A DNA stretch of 64,000 nt from Pseudoselenomonas ruminantium (GTDB lineage Bacteria; Bacillota; Negativicutes; Selenomonadales; Selenomonadaceae): assembly GCA_015058625.1 (NCBI GenBank), contig SVCA01000008.1, positions 62,001 to 126,000 on the forward strand, written 5' to 3'. The position numbers and the translations under genes are program-made. This document shows, piece after piece, positions 8,783 to 18,592 of this stretch. Below the pieces are notes generated by a model. It searched no databases, had not been told where the DNA came from, and saw only the letters and a program-made list of their open reading frames with translations. How positions within the stretch are numbered: position 1 is the first letter of the stretch; the number at the start of each line of letters is the position of its first letter.

Positions 8783-9919
8783 TTACCACTGCGGATTGCG
8801 GCGCTCCTCAATATTTTCCTGTTTCAAGCGCCACTGCCCCCATGAATTCTGGGCAAAAAGTTCCTTGTTATACAGCTTATCTAATGCTTCATAGAACTCT
8901 TTTGTCGTCATTCCTGTGAAACCGCAGAAATCCTCAATAATTTTCGGGTCGATATTGTGGTCACGATCTTCGGCAAGTTTTATAGCTTCTTCACGAGTCA
9001 GCATACCATAACGAACCCAGCGTGCAGCATAGTCGGTAGCATATGCATGGCCATACTTGGGGAATTTCATCCAGGCATTCAGCAAGTAACCATAGCTGTC
9101 AATCTGGTTGAAATTCTCAATATGGTTGGTTCTATCCCATTCATGGGTCAGGTCTTTAAAGCCACGCCGTTTTGCAAATTCATAATTCTTGACACCATTC
9201 CACTCAACAAAATAGCTCAGATAAATCGGCTCCAGCTTGTCCAGCATATCGCGAGACGGTGCTTCCAGATAAGCTAGTTCATCCATCGGAACGCCAGCGT
9301 CCACCAGTTCCTGCAACTCCACATCCGGCGCAACACCATTGAACACCTGTTCGCGAGCGGAATAGGTTTCCTTATCATCCACTCCACCATATTCGTAGGA
9401 TACGTTTTCACCATAAACCAGCAGAGGAATGTTCAAAGCAGCTGCATAGTAGAGGGGAACTGTGTAGAGAAGTCTATCTACATACCAAAGCGGACGGCCA
9501 TACTTTTCAAACATATAGCGTGAAATAACCTTGGCTGCTCTCCGATTCGGCTTAAAGGAAATCATATTGCAGCCAAATGCCTCACTAATATTCTTTACAT
9601 TATGCTTGCCAGCCTCAGTCATCGTGAAGAAATCTTCCACTGTAATCAGCAGGGGGTTCATTTTCATGACTTCTTTCATGATATGAACCTGATAATGGCT
9701 GTCTTTACCGCCGGACACGGCAATAATACAGTCATACTGACCTGGCTGCTTTCTACGGTACTTATCACACAAAGCCTTCAGTTCTTCCATGCGTGCATCC
9801 CAGTTAACCAGCTTCTTGCGCTCATTGTTCTGGCAGGCAATACATACGCCCTCTTCATTAAAAGTTATCCCCGGGCGGGTATTGGGCATGATACATTTCT
9901 TACAAAATTTCATCTTCAT
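8783..9919 (-). CDS. N-acetyl sugar amidotransferase (PseA/WbpG family)
   Basis: A 378-residue ATP-PPi type amidotransferase. It starts with two CxxC pairs (FCKKCIMPNTRPG, CIACQ), probably binding metal, then the PP-loop IIAVSGGKDSHYQVH. PseA and WbpG convert an N-acetyl group on a sugar to an acetamidino group using ammonia. WbpG needs HisH/HisF-like partners, whereas Campylobacter PseA is found without them; none are seen here. Next to neuDBAC this suggests an acetamidino nonulosonic acid. ATG 9919 has AGGAGG 7 nt upstream, which decides the start. Confidence 0.88.
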   Translation of the reverse strand: MKMKFCKKCIMPNTRPGITFNEEGVCIACQNNERKKLVNWDARMEELKALCDKYRRKQPGQYDCIIAVSGGKDSHYQVHIMKEVMKMNPLLITVEDFFTMTEAGKHNVKNISEAFGCNMISFKPNRRAAKVISRYMFEKYGRPLWYVDRLLYTVPLYYAAALNIPLLVYGENVSYEYGGVDDKETYSAREQVFNGVAPDVELQELVDAGVPMDELAYLEAPSRDMLDKLEPIYLSYFVEWNGVKNYEFAKRRGFKDLTHEWDRTNHIENFNQIDSYGYLLNAWMKFPKYGHAYATDYAARWVRYGMLTREEAIKLAEDRDHNIDPKIIEDFCGFTGMTTKEFYEALDKLYNKELFAQNSWGQWRLKQENIEERRNPQW

Positions 9920-9930
9920 AAAACATCCTC

Positions 9931-11040
9931 CTATGCATATATCCATTCATTCACAAAATTTGAATAGTTATCATGGTCTTTTTTTATCCGGCTCATAACT
10001 CTCTGTTCACTCTGCATAGCCCTTTCCCATCCCATATTGTTATAATCATATATTTTTTCTAATAAACAATCCTCTACCTGAGGATTAGCTATCACACATT
10101 GATCGGACAATCCCAGCTCTGAATACATTCCTGTTATTTGCTCATGCCCGGCCAGACCAATAACAGGAATGTTATTTTTCAAGGCTAGTATATTGCTATG
10201 GAAGCGCATCGCAATGACAAGCTCACACTGCCGGTAATATTCATCCAACCGCATCGCACCTTCAACAGATGATACATCAAAAGGAGCGATATTGATTTTG
10301 CTTCTAAAATATTTCTTGTCCAAATTCGTATATATTTGATGGAACGTCTCGATATCCTGCGGTGCATGAAGGAAGAACACAAGCTTTTTATCCCTCTCCA
10401 GCAACCGATTACAAACTCTAGTTATCATCTGATTGAAATAATTTGCCAAAAGGCCATCATTAAATTCATCCGTGAATAAATCGTTGGTTATCGAGAGCCC
10501 CACCACTCCCGTTTTACGTTCATAGCTATGAAAATTGAATACGTACCCATTATCCGGAACAACTTTAACATTTACGGAATCATGTCCATTCCCCAACAGC
10601 TTGCATAGACGATTCTTAGAACCATCATTACGCAGGGTAATTTCCCAATTGTCCTTAGCACAGATTTTAGCAAAAAAATGCCTGAATTTATCTATGGCAC
10701 ATTGATTGCTATAATCTACATCTATCCCCATGGCATTCACAAGCACAGGAATATCTATTTTGTCAATGAAATCATCCGACATATCCAACGTAGTGCCTGT
10801 ATAGGAATCCGCATATCTTATATCGAAATACGCTCCACCACCAATAATCAAACGATCAAATTTATTAATATACGATACTAGTTGTTCATCAAAATTCAAA
10901 TCATTTACATTACGATAAAACCTGCGAATTTCTAGCGGCGTTACATGAAACTTGTCCATATGAACCGCCGAATAGAATCCGCTATGATTCAGAATATCAC
11001 CCACATTACCACTAAAAGAAGCTATATGTAATATATTCAT
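9931..11040 (-). CDS. Polysaccharide pyruvyl transferase family protein
   Basis: A 369-residue GT-B-like protein of the CsaB/WcaK family. It begins NILHIASFSGNVGD, has LIIGGGAYFD at ~65-75, VVGLSI at ~180 and the conserved VIAMRFHSNILAL with VIGLAGHEQI near the C-terminus. Members transfer pyruvate ketals from PEP to sugars of surface polymers, and some have other transferase roles. GGAAGG precedes the ATG. It is clearly richer in A+T than the neu genes downstream, suggesting a different origin within the locus. Confidence 0.75.
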   Translation of the reverse strand: MNILHIASFSGNVGDILNHSGFYSAVHMDKFHVTPLEIRRFYRNVNDLNFDEQLVSYINKFDRLIIGGGAYFDIRYADSYTGTTLDMSDDFIDKIDIPVLVNAMGIDVDYSNQCAIDKFRHFFAKICAKDNWEITLRNDGSKNRLCKLLGNGHDSVNVKVVPDNGYVFNFHSYERKTGVVGLSITNDLFTDEFNDGLLANYFNQMITRVCNRLLERDKKLVFFLHAPQDIETFHQIYTNLDKKYFRSKINIAPFDVSSVEGAMRLDEYYRQCELVIAMRFHSNILALKNNIPVIGLAGHEQITGMYSELGLSDQCVIANPQVEDCLLEKIYDYNNMGWERAMQSEQRVMSRIKKDHDNYSNFVNEWIYA

Positions 11041-11054
11041 TAATTACACCTTCC

Positions 11055-12338
11055 TTATCTTTTCCATAAAGCCCATGGCATAGGATATACTTTATTCCCC
11101 AGCCACCAAGTGCAAATTGTTATAACAGTCTGAGTTATCACCGATGCATAGGCTGCTCCGATTGTTCCAAAAGCATTAATTAAAAGATATGTTATTCCTA
11201 TATGTAATCCCCCACTACTAAAAGTTATCATCGCTAGATATTGAGTCTTCTGACGATAAAAAATATAATTTGTTACCAGATAGTAAATTGCATGTAAAGC
11301 AGATGATAATGCAAAATATATGATATATTGTGATGCTTCTTGAAACTTTTGTCCTACAAAGAAAGCTAAGAAATATGGCATACATAAAGAATATATTACT
11401 GCAATTGATAAAAAACCAATCATACACGTATAGGAAAATCTTACCACTTTACGATAATCGTTATCTTTTCCATCATCAAAATCTTTTAACTTAGCATATA
11501 ACCAAGGACAAAATGCATTATTAAATGCCGAACCTAACAGTTCTATCCCTTTTCCAATTGATGCTCCTACAGTAAAAATCCCCACCTCTTCCAGCCCCAC
11601 CATCTTTGATATTAACAATCTATCAGCTGCCACAATAAACACTCCACACAAAGCATGTGGTATGAGCGGTATACCATATGCTAAAGCCTTACGAGCATAC
11701 ATAACATTAAATTGCAACTTCATCAATCCCCATTTGCGAAAAAGGAAAAACGCAATAAACGTAAAGATTATGCCAGTCAAAACTTGCGCCAGTATACGTC
11801 CCTTCCAATTCATTGCAAGCAATACAACCAAAACTAATGATAAAATCAAATTAATTAATGTTTGACCCACTTGAATTACAATATACTCTTTAGCATGATT
11901 TTTAACTTGCTGAATCACTTGCAGGACCATAACAAAAAAATCAGTAACACATAAACAAACAATGACCCATAACCACCCGCAAGGAAAGAAAGATAGACTG
12001 CTGATAACATCTGCATACGTATAAGTTACTAATATAGCTACCAGCAAAGAACTAATCATTAATAAAAAAGTCGTGGATACAATTATAGGGAAATCTTTCC
12101 TATATTTAAAATACGACACTGACACGAATCCATGTAAATTCAACCCCACAAATGGAAAATATATCCCCATCAGCACTGTTAACATGGCTGTAATCCCATA
12201 ATCTTCTGGTGATAAATAACGAGTAAGGACCGGCAATAACATAAAAGGAAGTGCTGCATTTAAGATATGACCTATAGTATATACCCCAGCACTACAAAAC
12301 AACTTACTTTCCTTTATCTTGGAAAAATTTACTATCAT
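11055..12338 (-). CDS. wzx: Wzx-like polysaccharide flippase
   Basis: A 427-residue integral membrane protein with about 12 predicted helices, e.g. ALPFMLLPVLTRYLSPEDYG at the N-terminus, the typical start of the PST/MATE-like exporter family. It flips undecaprenyl-PP-linked repeat units across the inner membrane. ATG 12338 overlaps the upstream stop (ATGA), so translation is coupled. It completes a Wzx/Wzy system with the polymerase at ~24-25 kb and the chain-length regulator at ~30 kb. Confidence 0.85.
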   Translation of the reverse strand: MIVNFSKIKESKLFCSAGVYTIGHILNAALPFMLLPVLTRYLSPEDYGITAMLTVLMGIYFPFVGLNLHGFVSVSYFKYRKDFPIIVSTTFLLMISSLLVAILVTYTYADVISSLSFFPCGWLWVIVCLCVTDFFVMVLQVIQQVKNHAKEYIVIQVGQTLINLILSLVLVVLLAMNWKGRILAQVLTGIIFTFIAFFLFRKWGLMKLQFNVMYARKALAYGIPLIPHALCGVFIVAADRLLISKMVGLEEVGIFTVGASIGKGIELLGSAFNNAFCPWLYAKLKDFDDGKDNDYRKVVRFSYTCMIGFLSIAVIYSLCMPYFLAFFVGQKFQEASQYIIYFALSSALHAIYYLVTNYIFYRQKTQYLAMITFSSGGLHIGITYLLINAFGTIGAAYASVITQTVITICTWWLGNKVYPMPWALWKR

Positions 12339-13855
12339 ACCTTTTCCCACGAAGGCCTATTTTCTTCTACAATACTTATTATTTTATCTATTGCTTTACA
12401 ACCTTTCTCATGCAACTCACTAAAATTCGTATTTCTTGTTTTCTCCTTCACTTTAGAAACCAACTCCTTTATTTTTTTATCTAACATCATATTATCGTCC
12501 ACAAAACAAGCCATATTATCATTAATTTGTTTACTAAAATAATCTTTTGCTTTAGGATGTAATACAACGCTTGGGCACAAAAAAGCTTCCGCATCAATTA
12601 CAACCGATGAATACATAGTAATATGTAGCGCTGCATTAACCAGCAGTATTTCAAGTGGAAAAAAGTCACTCTTATTTATTACAACGTTATCCTTTTTTTC
12701 AATTTGTGAAATAAATTTCTCAATATGTTTGTCAGGTATTGGATGCCGACGAATAATCCAACAATACTCCTCATGGGCATTGATGTAATCGACAATCCAT
12801 TTCGGATACACCATCCCCCACTGTAAAGTGAACAGAATAACCGGTTTATCTTTCACACATACGTCAGCATACTTCTCTTGATAGAACTTAGTAAGTTTAT
12901 TATTCGTATCTCCCCAAATAAGATTCATGGGATGTCCACCAACAAATGGTCGCCATGATTCCTTTGCCCAATTATTCATTGAATCATAATCTGATTTATC
13001 CCACACCCACATATAATCTGGCACCAATTCATATCCTCCCTTAGGGATACTCGACCAATTACAATATGTAATATTATTTCTCCCTCCACTGGCTGCCACA
13101 CCATGTTGAACTTCCAGCACTGGAACCTTCAATTTATGGGAAGCTAAAGAAAGTGCCATTTTACTTATTGATTGCCAATCTACGAGTACAACAACCTTAG
13201 GTTTAATTTTATCTAGCAACACTAGAAACATGTCTGCTAAACTTTGAATATTACTAATATATTTTTTAATTTTATTTGGAAGAAAATCACTAGTATCTAC
13301 GTTTCTGCTTTTCAGCAACCGCAAAAAATCGTCATACTCTGGCAATTGGCATGTCATTTTTCGACTAGATTTAAAAAGTTTATTACGAACAAGTGTTTCC
13401 GCCAACATTTTATCAACAATGTAAGAATTATTCCATCGTGGCAATCGTGGTTCAACACTGCCATACTGCTCAAAAAAAAACGTCGTCACACCTTTATTCT
13501 CTAAATGCCATCTAATAGGATCTAGATTGTGATCCATCAACGTTTTATCGGGCATAAGTACATTACGACTTGCCCCGCCTCCAAAAAAAACCACATCAGC
13601 ATTCTTTATTGCTTGATTATGTTTTCTATCTAACAAAAAAACATTCACATTATCTATAAAGGCTTTTTTCACGAATTCATATCGCTGAATCCATTGATTC
13701 TTTTCTATTACTAATTCCGATTCAGAACTAAATACTTTAGCTAGCAGATTCAATCTTATTAATGGCCAAATACATATTCCATTTATTTTCCAAGAGTTTA
13801 TAGAATATTTTCTCTCTGCCATTTCTAAAAAATTAGCTGTTTCATCAAGATTCAT
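12335..13855 (-). CDS. Probable surface-carbohydrate transferase of GT-B type
   Basis: A 506-residue protein without membrane helices. Recognisable stretches are VPVLEVQHGVAASGG in the middle, HPMNLIWG, WIIRRHPIPDKH and, near the end, LHITMYSSVVIDAEAFLCPSVVLHP. The order QHG / RRHP / SSVVIDA recalls GT-B capsule and teichoic polymer transferases (CDP-glycerol or Kdo transferase-like). The sugar or polyol donor cannot be read from the sequence. It is coupled to the flippase by a 4-nt overlap, and a 278-nt gap separates it from the gene upstream. Very A+T rich. Confidence 0.6.
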   Translation of the reverse strand: MNLDETANFLEMAERKYSINSWKINGICIWPLIRLNLLAKVFSSESELVIEKNQWIQRYEFVKKAFIDNVNVFLLDRKHNQAIKNADVVFFGGGASRNVLMPDKTLMDHNLDPIRWHLENKGVTTFFFEQYGSVEPRLPRWNNSYIVDKMLAETLVRNKLFKSSRKMTCQLPEYDDFLRLLKSRNVDTSDFLPNKIKKYISNIQSLADMFLVLLDKIKPKVVVLVDWQSISKMALSLASHKLKVPVLEVQHGVAASGGRNNITYCNWSSIPKGGYELVPDYMWVWDKSDYDSMNNWAKESWRPFVGGHPMNLIWGDTNNKLTKFYQEKYADVCVKDKPVILFTLQWGMVYPKWIVDYINAHEEYCWIIRRHPIPDKHIEKFISQIEKKDNVVINKSDFFPLEILLVNAALHITMYSSVVIDAEAFLCPSVVLHPKAKDYFSKQINDNMACFVDDNMMLDKKIKELVSKVKEKTRNTNFSELHEKGCKAIDKIISIVEENRPSWEKV

Positions 13856-14133
13856 AAATGCAGTCGAGTAGACAATCTCGACACTCCTTTCATTTTATTT
13901 ATAAGTGAAATATTTGCTCACCGTCCTCACAAAAGCAAATCTTTATCTATTCACGTCAATTGTTCACCATTTTTCCGACTCACTATCCACCATATAACCC
14001 AAAATTTTACATACAATTCCAAAATCTAGAAAAATCAATCATCTTAACCCTATTGGGTCAACAGTCCGCCTTTATAACAAGAAGGCTATACAAAAATAAC
14101 GACATTTTTTAACCAACCACATTAACAATACTC
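13856..14133. other. AT-rich intergenic gap within the glycan locus
   Basis: 278 bases without a credible ORF on either strand. Only a small hairpin (GCCTT with AAGGC around 14070-14090) is seen, with no clear promoter or terminator. It separates two parts of the minus-strand locus and may mark a join between acquired blocks. Confidence 0.5.
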
Positions 14134-15402
14134 TCATAATTCCTTTAAAATCTTTTTTATAGAATTAATAATTATATTCAGACCTTTAAACAGTTCATCA
14201 CTATTAATAGTTAATGGAGGCATTAATTTTAATACACAGTCTTTGCGACCAGCCAATTCAATTATCAAGCCATTATCAAAACATTCTTTACTACATTTCA
14301 GAGCGGTACCATCAGGAAAGTTATTAAAATCTATCCCCCAGATTAATCCCACCCCCCGATAATCAATTCTTTTGCTAATAATATTTAACTCTTTTTTTAA
14401 GAAATCATTTATTATTTTCCCCTTCTTTTCTACCTCTTTTTCTAATTGATTTTTTAGCATGAATTCCAAACCAGCTTTCGCTGCTACCATTGCAGGTTGA
14501 AATCCTCTGAAGGTTCCATTATGCTCTCCTGGCTTCCATACATCATATTCTGGCTTTATAAATGTTAACGCAAACGGAAATCCCATCCCGCCTATTGACT
14601 TTGACATACAGAAAATATCCGGTTTAATCCCCGCTCGTTCAAATGAAAAAAAGCTTCCTGTACGCGCACATCCCACTTGTATTTCATCACAAATCAATAA
14701 TATATCATTTTTGCTACAAAAATCTCGAGCCCTTTTCAACCAATCAGTATCTAGTGGATAAATGCCGCCTTCGGCCTGCACAGTCTCAAGCACTAATGCA
14801 GCGGGTTTTTCAACGCCACTATGATCATCATCCAATAACTTCTGCATAAATTCTATTGTATCAAGATTATCAAACATATACGGTGCAGGAATATGTGTAA
14901 CATTTTCTAATGATACGCCCGCACCTCCACGAGCCATTTTTTCAGTTGTTAACGCTAGCGTTCCTAATGACATTCCATGAAAACATCCCATGAGAGCAAA
15001 TACATTACTTCGTCCCTTCACCTTCCTTGCTAATTTCAAAGCTGCTTCAACAGAATTTGTCCCTGTTGGTCCTGGAAACATTATTTTGTAATCTAATCCC
15101 CTCACCTTTAAGATGTTTTCTTCCATATAAGTAATAAATTCACACTTAGCCTTTGTAAACATATCCATAGCATGTGTTATCCCATCATTCTGAAGATATG
15201 AAATAACTTTCTCTTTTATGTAAGGATTATTGTGACCATAATTTAATGCACCAGCACCACAAAAGAAGTCTAAATACTCTTTTCCATTCGTATCATAAAT
15301 ATATACCCCTTTAGCCTTCTCCCATTCAGCTGGAAATTTTCTGCAATAGGAACGAACTTCACTTTCATATGTTTCAAATACATCTTTTTCTTTAATCAAC
15401 AT
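14134..15402 (-). CDS. Class III aminotransferase, diaminobutyrate (EctB/Dat) type
   Basis: A 422-residue PLP enzyme. MFPGPTGTNSVEAALKLARK at ~100, FALMGCFHGMSLGTLALT, LICDEIQVGCARTGSFF and MSKSIGGMGFPFA, with the PLP lysine in MSKSIGG, match L-2,4-diaminobutyrate:2-oxoglutarate aminotransferases, which make diaminobutyrate from aspartate semialdehyde. EctA and EctC, the other ectoine genes, are absent. The downstream fate must therefore differ; the gene just upstream encodes an ATP-grasp amidoligase, so diaminobutyrate may be joined to a sugar carboxylate. ATG 15402 is preferred over GTG 15411 because AAAGGG lies 8 nt before it. Confidence 0.82.
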   Translation of the reverse strand: MLIKEKDVFETYESEVRSYCRKFPAEWEKAKGVYIYDTNGKEYLDFFCGAGALNYGHNNPYIKEKVISYLQNDGITHAMDMFTKAKCEFITYMEENILKVRGLDYKIMFPGPTGTNSVEAALKLARKVKGRSNVFALMGCFHGMSLGTLALTTEKMARGGAGVSLENVTHIPAPYMFDNLDTIEFMQKLLDDDHSGVEKPAALVLETVQAEGGIYPLDTDWLKRARDFCSKNDILLICDEIQVGCARTGSFFSFERAGIKPDIFCMSKSIGGMGFPFALTFIKPEYDVWKPGEHNGTFRGFQPAMVAAKAGLEFMLKNQLEKEVEKKGKIINDFLKKELNIISKRIDYRGVGLIWGIDFNNFPDGTALKCSKECFDNGLIIELAGRKDCVLKLMPPLTINSDELFKGLNIIINSIKKILKEL

Positions 15403-15440
15403 TTTATGCACCCTTTACTCTAAAAAAGCATCTACAACCA

Positions 15441-16445
15441 TTATAATTCAATCTTATTTAACAACGACTTATACTTACCCATATCAGATAAATCTATTAA
15501 TCGTCCCAACTCCACCAAAGATTCACGTGTCTGCTCATGATTTGGTGTAAATGTAAGTTCACCAAATATTGGTCTATCACTCTCGACATATAAATCAACA
15601 CGTACAAATGGAAAATCTTCCGATAATTTTCTTGCTATATCAACCATTTTTTCATAACATTTCGGCTTATTAAACATTCCAGCTTGTGTGCCTTTTTCCA
15701 ATTCACATCGATCATTCAAATCTATATCTAAAAACATTACTTCATATCCACCAGAGCTGTCCCCATCAACCTTACGATTTTTCATCGTTTCTAAATATAA
15801 AGGTTTGCCATGAAAGCAATAGAACTTATAATCCTCTGGAAACTCATATCCATAATTAGAATGTAATAATCGTTCACAAACAATTTTTTGTTCTGTCTTA
15901 TTAGCAAATAAATCTCCGCTTAGATAAAACATATAATCAGTTCTCTCCATAGAATTAACCAATTGTTTCTTAGCATTATTTATATCAAAAGTTTTGTTTT
16001 TTCTTTTAAATATATGGCCAGCCCATCCATTGCTTACTTTCATAACATATTCCTCAGGCAATTTATCCCACTCTATATCACGAACATTATCCCAAGCTCC
16101 ATATAAATCATTTAAGATATCTCCTAATCCTTTACTTTGTATATATTTTCGAACCTCAAATTTGTTATAACATTTTGCTACCAACGGACTTTTATTGTAA
16201 AGAAAATATTTCAGCCATAACATTTTCTCATTAAAAAAAATAGGATCATTAATATCAACGGGCCTAATTAAATCCTGCTTTGTTCGCTTCATCTCAAACT
16301 CCGCATGTTTTTGGGGCTCCTTTTCAATCCTTTCTTTCCAATATAATGCTTTCTCTTTATTTTTCTGTTCAATATAATCAATTCTTATTTGTAATATTTT
16401 ACTCGGTATTATCTTTTTTGCTTTCTTTTTAAGTTCTTTTATCAC
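15441..16445 (-). CDS. ATP-grasp amidoligase, TupA-like
   Basis: A 334-residue protein. NDPIFFNEKMLWLKYFLYN, SPLVAKCYNKFEVRKYI, EYVMKVSNGWAGHIF, ERLLHSNYGYEFPEDYKFYC and RVDLYVESDRPIFGELTFTP are characteristic of the TupA-type ATP-grasp family found in surface-polymer loci; TupA itself takes part in teichuronopeptide synthesis. ATP-grasp enzymes form amide bonds through an acyl phosphate, and ELTFTP supplies the metal-binding acidic residue. In this context it would couple an amine such as diaminobutyrate to a uronic acid carboxyl, or the reverse; that partner assignment is inference. It is followed by the aminotransferase. Confidence 0.8.
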   Translation of the reverse strand: MIKELKKKAKKIIPSKILQIRIDYIEQKNKEKALYWKERIEKEPQKHAEFEMKRTKQDLIRPVDINDPIFFNEKMLWLKYFLYNKSPLVAKCYNKFEVRKYIQSKGLGDILNDLYGAWDNVRDIEWDKLPEEYVMKVSNGWAGHIFKRKNKTFDINNAKKQLVNSMERTDYMFYLSGDLFANKTEQKIVCERLLHSNYGYEFPEDYKFYCFHGKPLYLETMKNRKVDGDSSGGYEVMFLDIDLNDRCELEKGTQAGMFNKPKCYEKMVDIARKLSEDFPFVRVDLYVESDRPIFGELTFTPNHEQTRESLVELGRLIDLSDMGKYKSLLNKIEL

Positions 16446-16469
16446 TTCTAAGCACCATCCTTGTATTTC

Positions 16470-17552
16470 CTATCTATAATTTGCAATTTCCATAAATCTA
16501 CTTTCTATCAGCGAAAAGCAATTATCAACTTCATAATGTTCTCGAACGAATATTCGCCCATTCATTCCCATTTTGAGTCTTATATCTTTAGATACATACA
16601 TTTGCCATATAGCTTCAGCTAATAAATTGACATTACCACGAGGTACCACTACGCTTGTGTTTCCTGGATCCGTTGCCTCCATCAGCCCTGGAACATCACT
16701 TATAATCACAGGCAGGCCAGAAGCTTGTGCTTCCACGGCTGAAACGCCGAAGGATTCTGATTCGGATGGTATTATGGCACAATCGAAATTAGCCCATTCA
16801 AATGCTGCTTTATCCTGCGATATAAAACCTAGCCATGTCAAACATTCATCTAACCCCAACCGATGTGCCAATGCATGATAATCCTCTTCATGCGACCCGC
16901 TGCCAGCGATTCTAACTTTTAGTGGTATTTCAGGATGATCATGCTTCACTTTCGCAATGGCTTCAAGCATGGTTGCAATCCCATATTGAGGTGACAAGGT
17001 TTTCACTGTTCCAACAATAAAATTATTATCTTGCCTGTTCCTCTTTTTATTGCTAAACAAATTCATATCTACACCAAATGGAGTAATAGCGAATTTCTTG
17101 TTTGTATATTTAGATGCAACCTCCGCCATTGCTTTGCTTGTAGAAAACAAGCATCTTGCTCTCCACAAACTAAACTTTACCAATAGTTTATGCAAAATAC
17201 TTTTATTGGGGAACTCGTAAACATCCGACCCCCACACTGATAGCACATAATTATGTATACCTGACAAAGCTGCCAACGCCCCATAACTTGTTGCATAGTG
17301 TACATTAATAATATCAGGATTCAACTCTTTGACTATTTTTCTTACTTCAAATACATGAAATAGATATTTCAGTTTATACCAATCACTATCACTTGCTTTT
17401 ATCTTCGATTCTAAAGCATAGACTTTTACCCCAAAATCAATATCAGGATTCATTAGAGATATAACAAATACTTCATGATTATGTTTTTTGAACCACAGGC
17501 TCCATTTCTGAATATGAACGCTATTAGCCGGAGCAATAAAACATATTTTCAA
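16470..17552 (-). CDS. Glycosyltransferase family 4
   Basis: A 360-residue GT-B glycosyltransferase. LKICFIAPANSVHIQKW at the start, VHYATSYGA, LSVWGSDVYEFP and the donor-binding motif PSESESFGVSAVEAQASGLP with E-x7-E near residue 270 place it in GT4. The start is uncertain: AGGAGG directly abuts ATG 17558, so TTG 17552, with 6-nt spacing and a TTGA overlap with the upstream stop, is the better choice. Acceptor and donor are unknown. Confidence 0.87.
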   Translation of the reverse strand: MKICFIAPANSVHIQKWSLWFKKHNHEVFVISLMNPDIDFGVKVYALESKIKASDSDWYKLKYLFHVFEVRKIVKELNPDIINVHYATSYGALAALSGIHNYVLSVWGSDVYEFPNKSILHKLLVKFSLWRARCLFSTSKAMAEVASKYTNKKFAITPFGVDMNLFSNKKRNRQDNNFIVGTVKTLSPQYGIATMLEAIAKVKHDHPEIPLKVRIAGSGSHEEDYHALAHRLGLDECLTWLGFISQDKAAFEWANFDCAIIPSESESFGVSAVEAQASGLPVIISDVPGLMEATDPGNTSVVVPRGNVNLLAEAIWQMYVSKDIRLKMGMNGRIFVREHYEVDNCFSLIESRFMEIANYR

Positions 17553-18592
17553 TTGCATCCTCCTCTTTTATCAAAATCTTTTATTATTTCGAGCAGTTCT
17601 CGTAAACTTTTTTTCCTATGAAATCTATATCCATCTTTAGGCATCTCTTCCTTTGCTTTTCTTAAATCCTTAAAAAGATATGGTTTAAAAAACGAATGAA
17701 ACATTGATTCTTCCTTAAACCAATCAAATATAGGTATACCTAATCCTATATAATCAAACACTTTTGTTCCTAAATCCAATTCTTCATTACGGATTATAGC
17801 CAATCCAACATCAGCATCTGCCAAGAATTCCACCATTTCACTATAAGACAGTCTCGGCATGACTACTACATTACTCCTTCCTTCTAACTTTTCTGCTGTT
17901 GGAACATCTGTACCTATAAAATAAATTGTATATCTCACATCCATTCCATAAGTTTTTTGTAACTTATCCTCAAATTGGTCTAATCGAGCAATAGCATCAC
18001 TATCATAATCTAGAAATTTCCCCGCACATACGATTTTCAATCCATTAATGTCTGCCCTCTTATTAATATGGCTTCGTTCTGGTATCATATGTCCATTTAC
18101 AATCATATATATCTTTTCATCATTCCCAAATATATTCTTATACGCCTTTTTTAACCCTGGCGTACATACTACAAATGCCGAACATATTTTGTAGATATTT
18201 TTCTCTATAAGTTCAGCAATTTTTTGTGAACAATAATTTTTCCAATTTAGCTTCTCTTTTCTCCCATAATTACTTGCAATATTAACAGACCAACCATCAC
18301 GAAAATCAACAATCAACCTGTGTCGACAAAACCAGCATATAAGACCAATAAAAATCAGAGGTCTAAACGGGCCACAGGAAATATACACTAAATCGTGCCT
18401 TGACTTTAACAGTGTAAAAAGTACATTAATTATCCACGATGCAATATTCTGAACCCCACTATACCCAAATGTGTCTTTTGATATCATTTCAATATCTACG
18501 CCAGATTTTTTTAACATTTTATATAATGCTATCGAACGTATAGCCCCAACGCCATCTTTTTCATTCATATAATATGCAATATACTTCAACAC
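17549..18592 (-). CDS. Glycosyltransferase (GT4-like)
   Basis: A 347-residue protein with LKYIAYYMNEKDGVGAIRS at the start, RHRLIVDFRDGWSVN at ~105, CTPGLKKAYKN and a C-terminal donor region ADADVGLAIIRNEELDLGTK with VFDYIGLGIPIF. This layout is that of a GT-B glycosyltransferase with a weakened E-x7-E motif. GTG 18592 is preferred because GGGAG lies 8 nt upstream; the longer frame begins at TTG 18613 without a site. Its end overlaps the next transferase. Confidence 0.75.
   Translation of the reverse strand: MLKYIAYYMNEKDGVGAIRSIALYKMLKKSGVDIEMISKDTFGYSGVQNIASWIINVLFTLLKSRHDLVYISCGPFRPLIFIGLICWFCRHRLIVDFRDGWSVNIASNYGRKEKLNWKNYCSQKIAELIEKNIYKICSAFVVCTPGLKKAYKNIFGNDEKIYMIVNGHMIPERSHINKRADINGLKIVCAGKFLDYDSDAIARLDQFEDKLQKTYGMDVRYTIYFIGTDVPTAEKLEGRSNVVVMPRLSYSEMVEFLADADVGLAIIRNEELDLGTKVFDYIGLGIPIFDWFKEESMFHSFFKPYLFKDLRKAKEEMPKDGYRFHRKKSLRELLEIIKDFDKRGGCN

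Noticed and set aside
14134-15402. Ectoine biosynthesis
   Set aside because: Only an EctB-like gene is present; ectA and ectC are absent and the neighbours are glycan genes.
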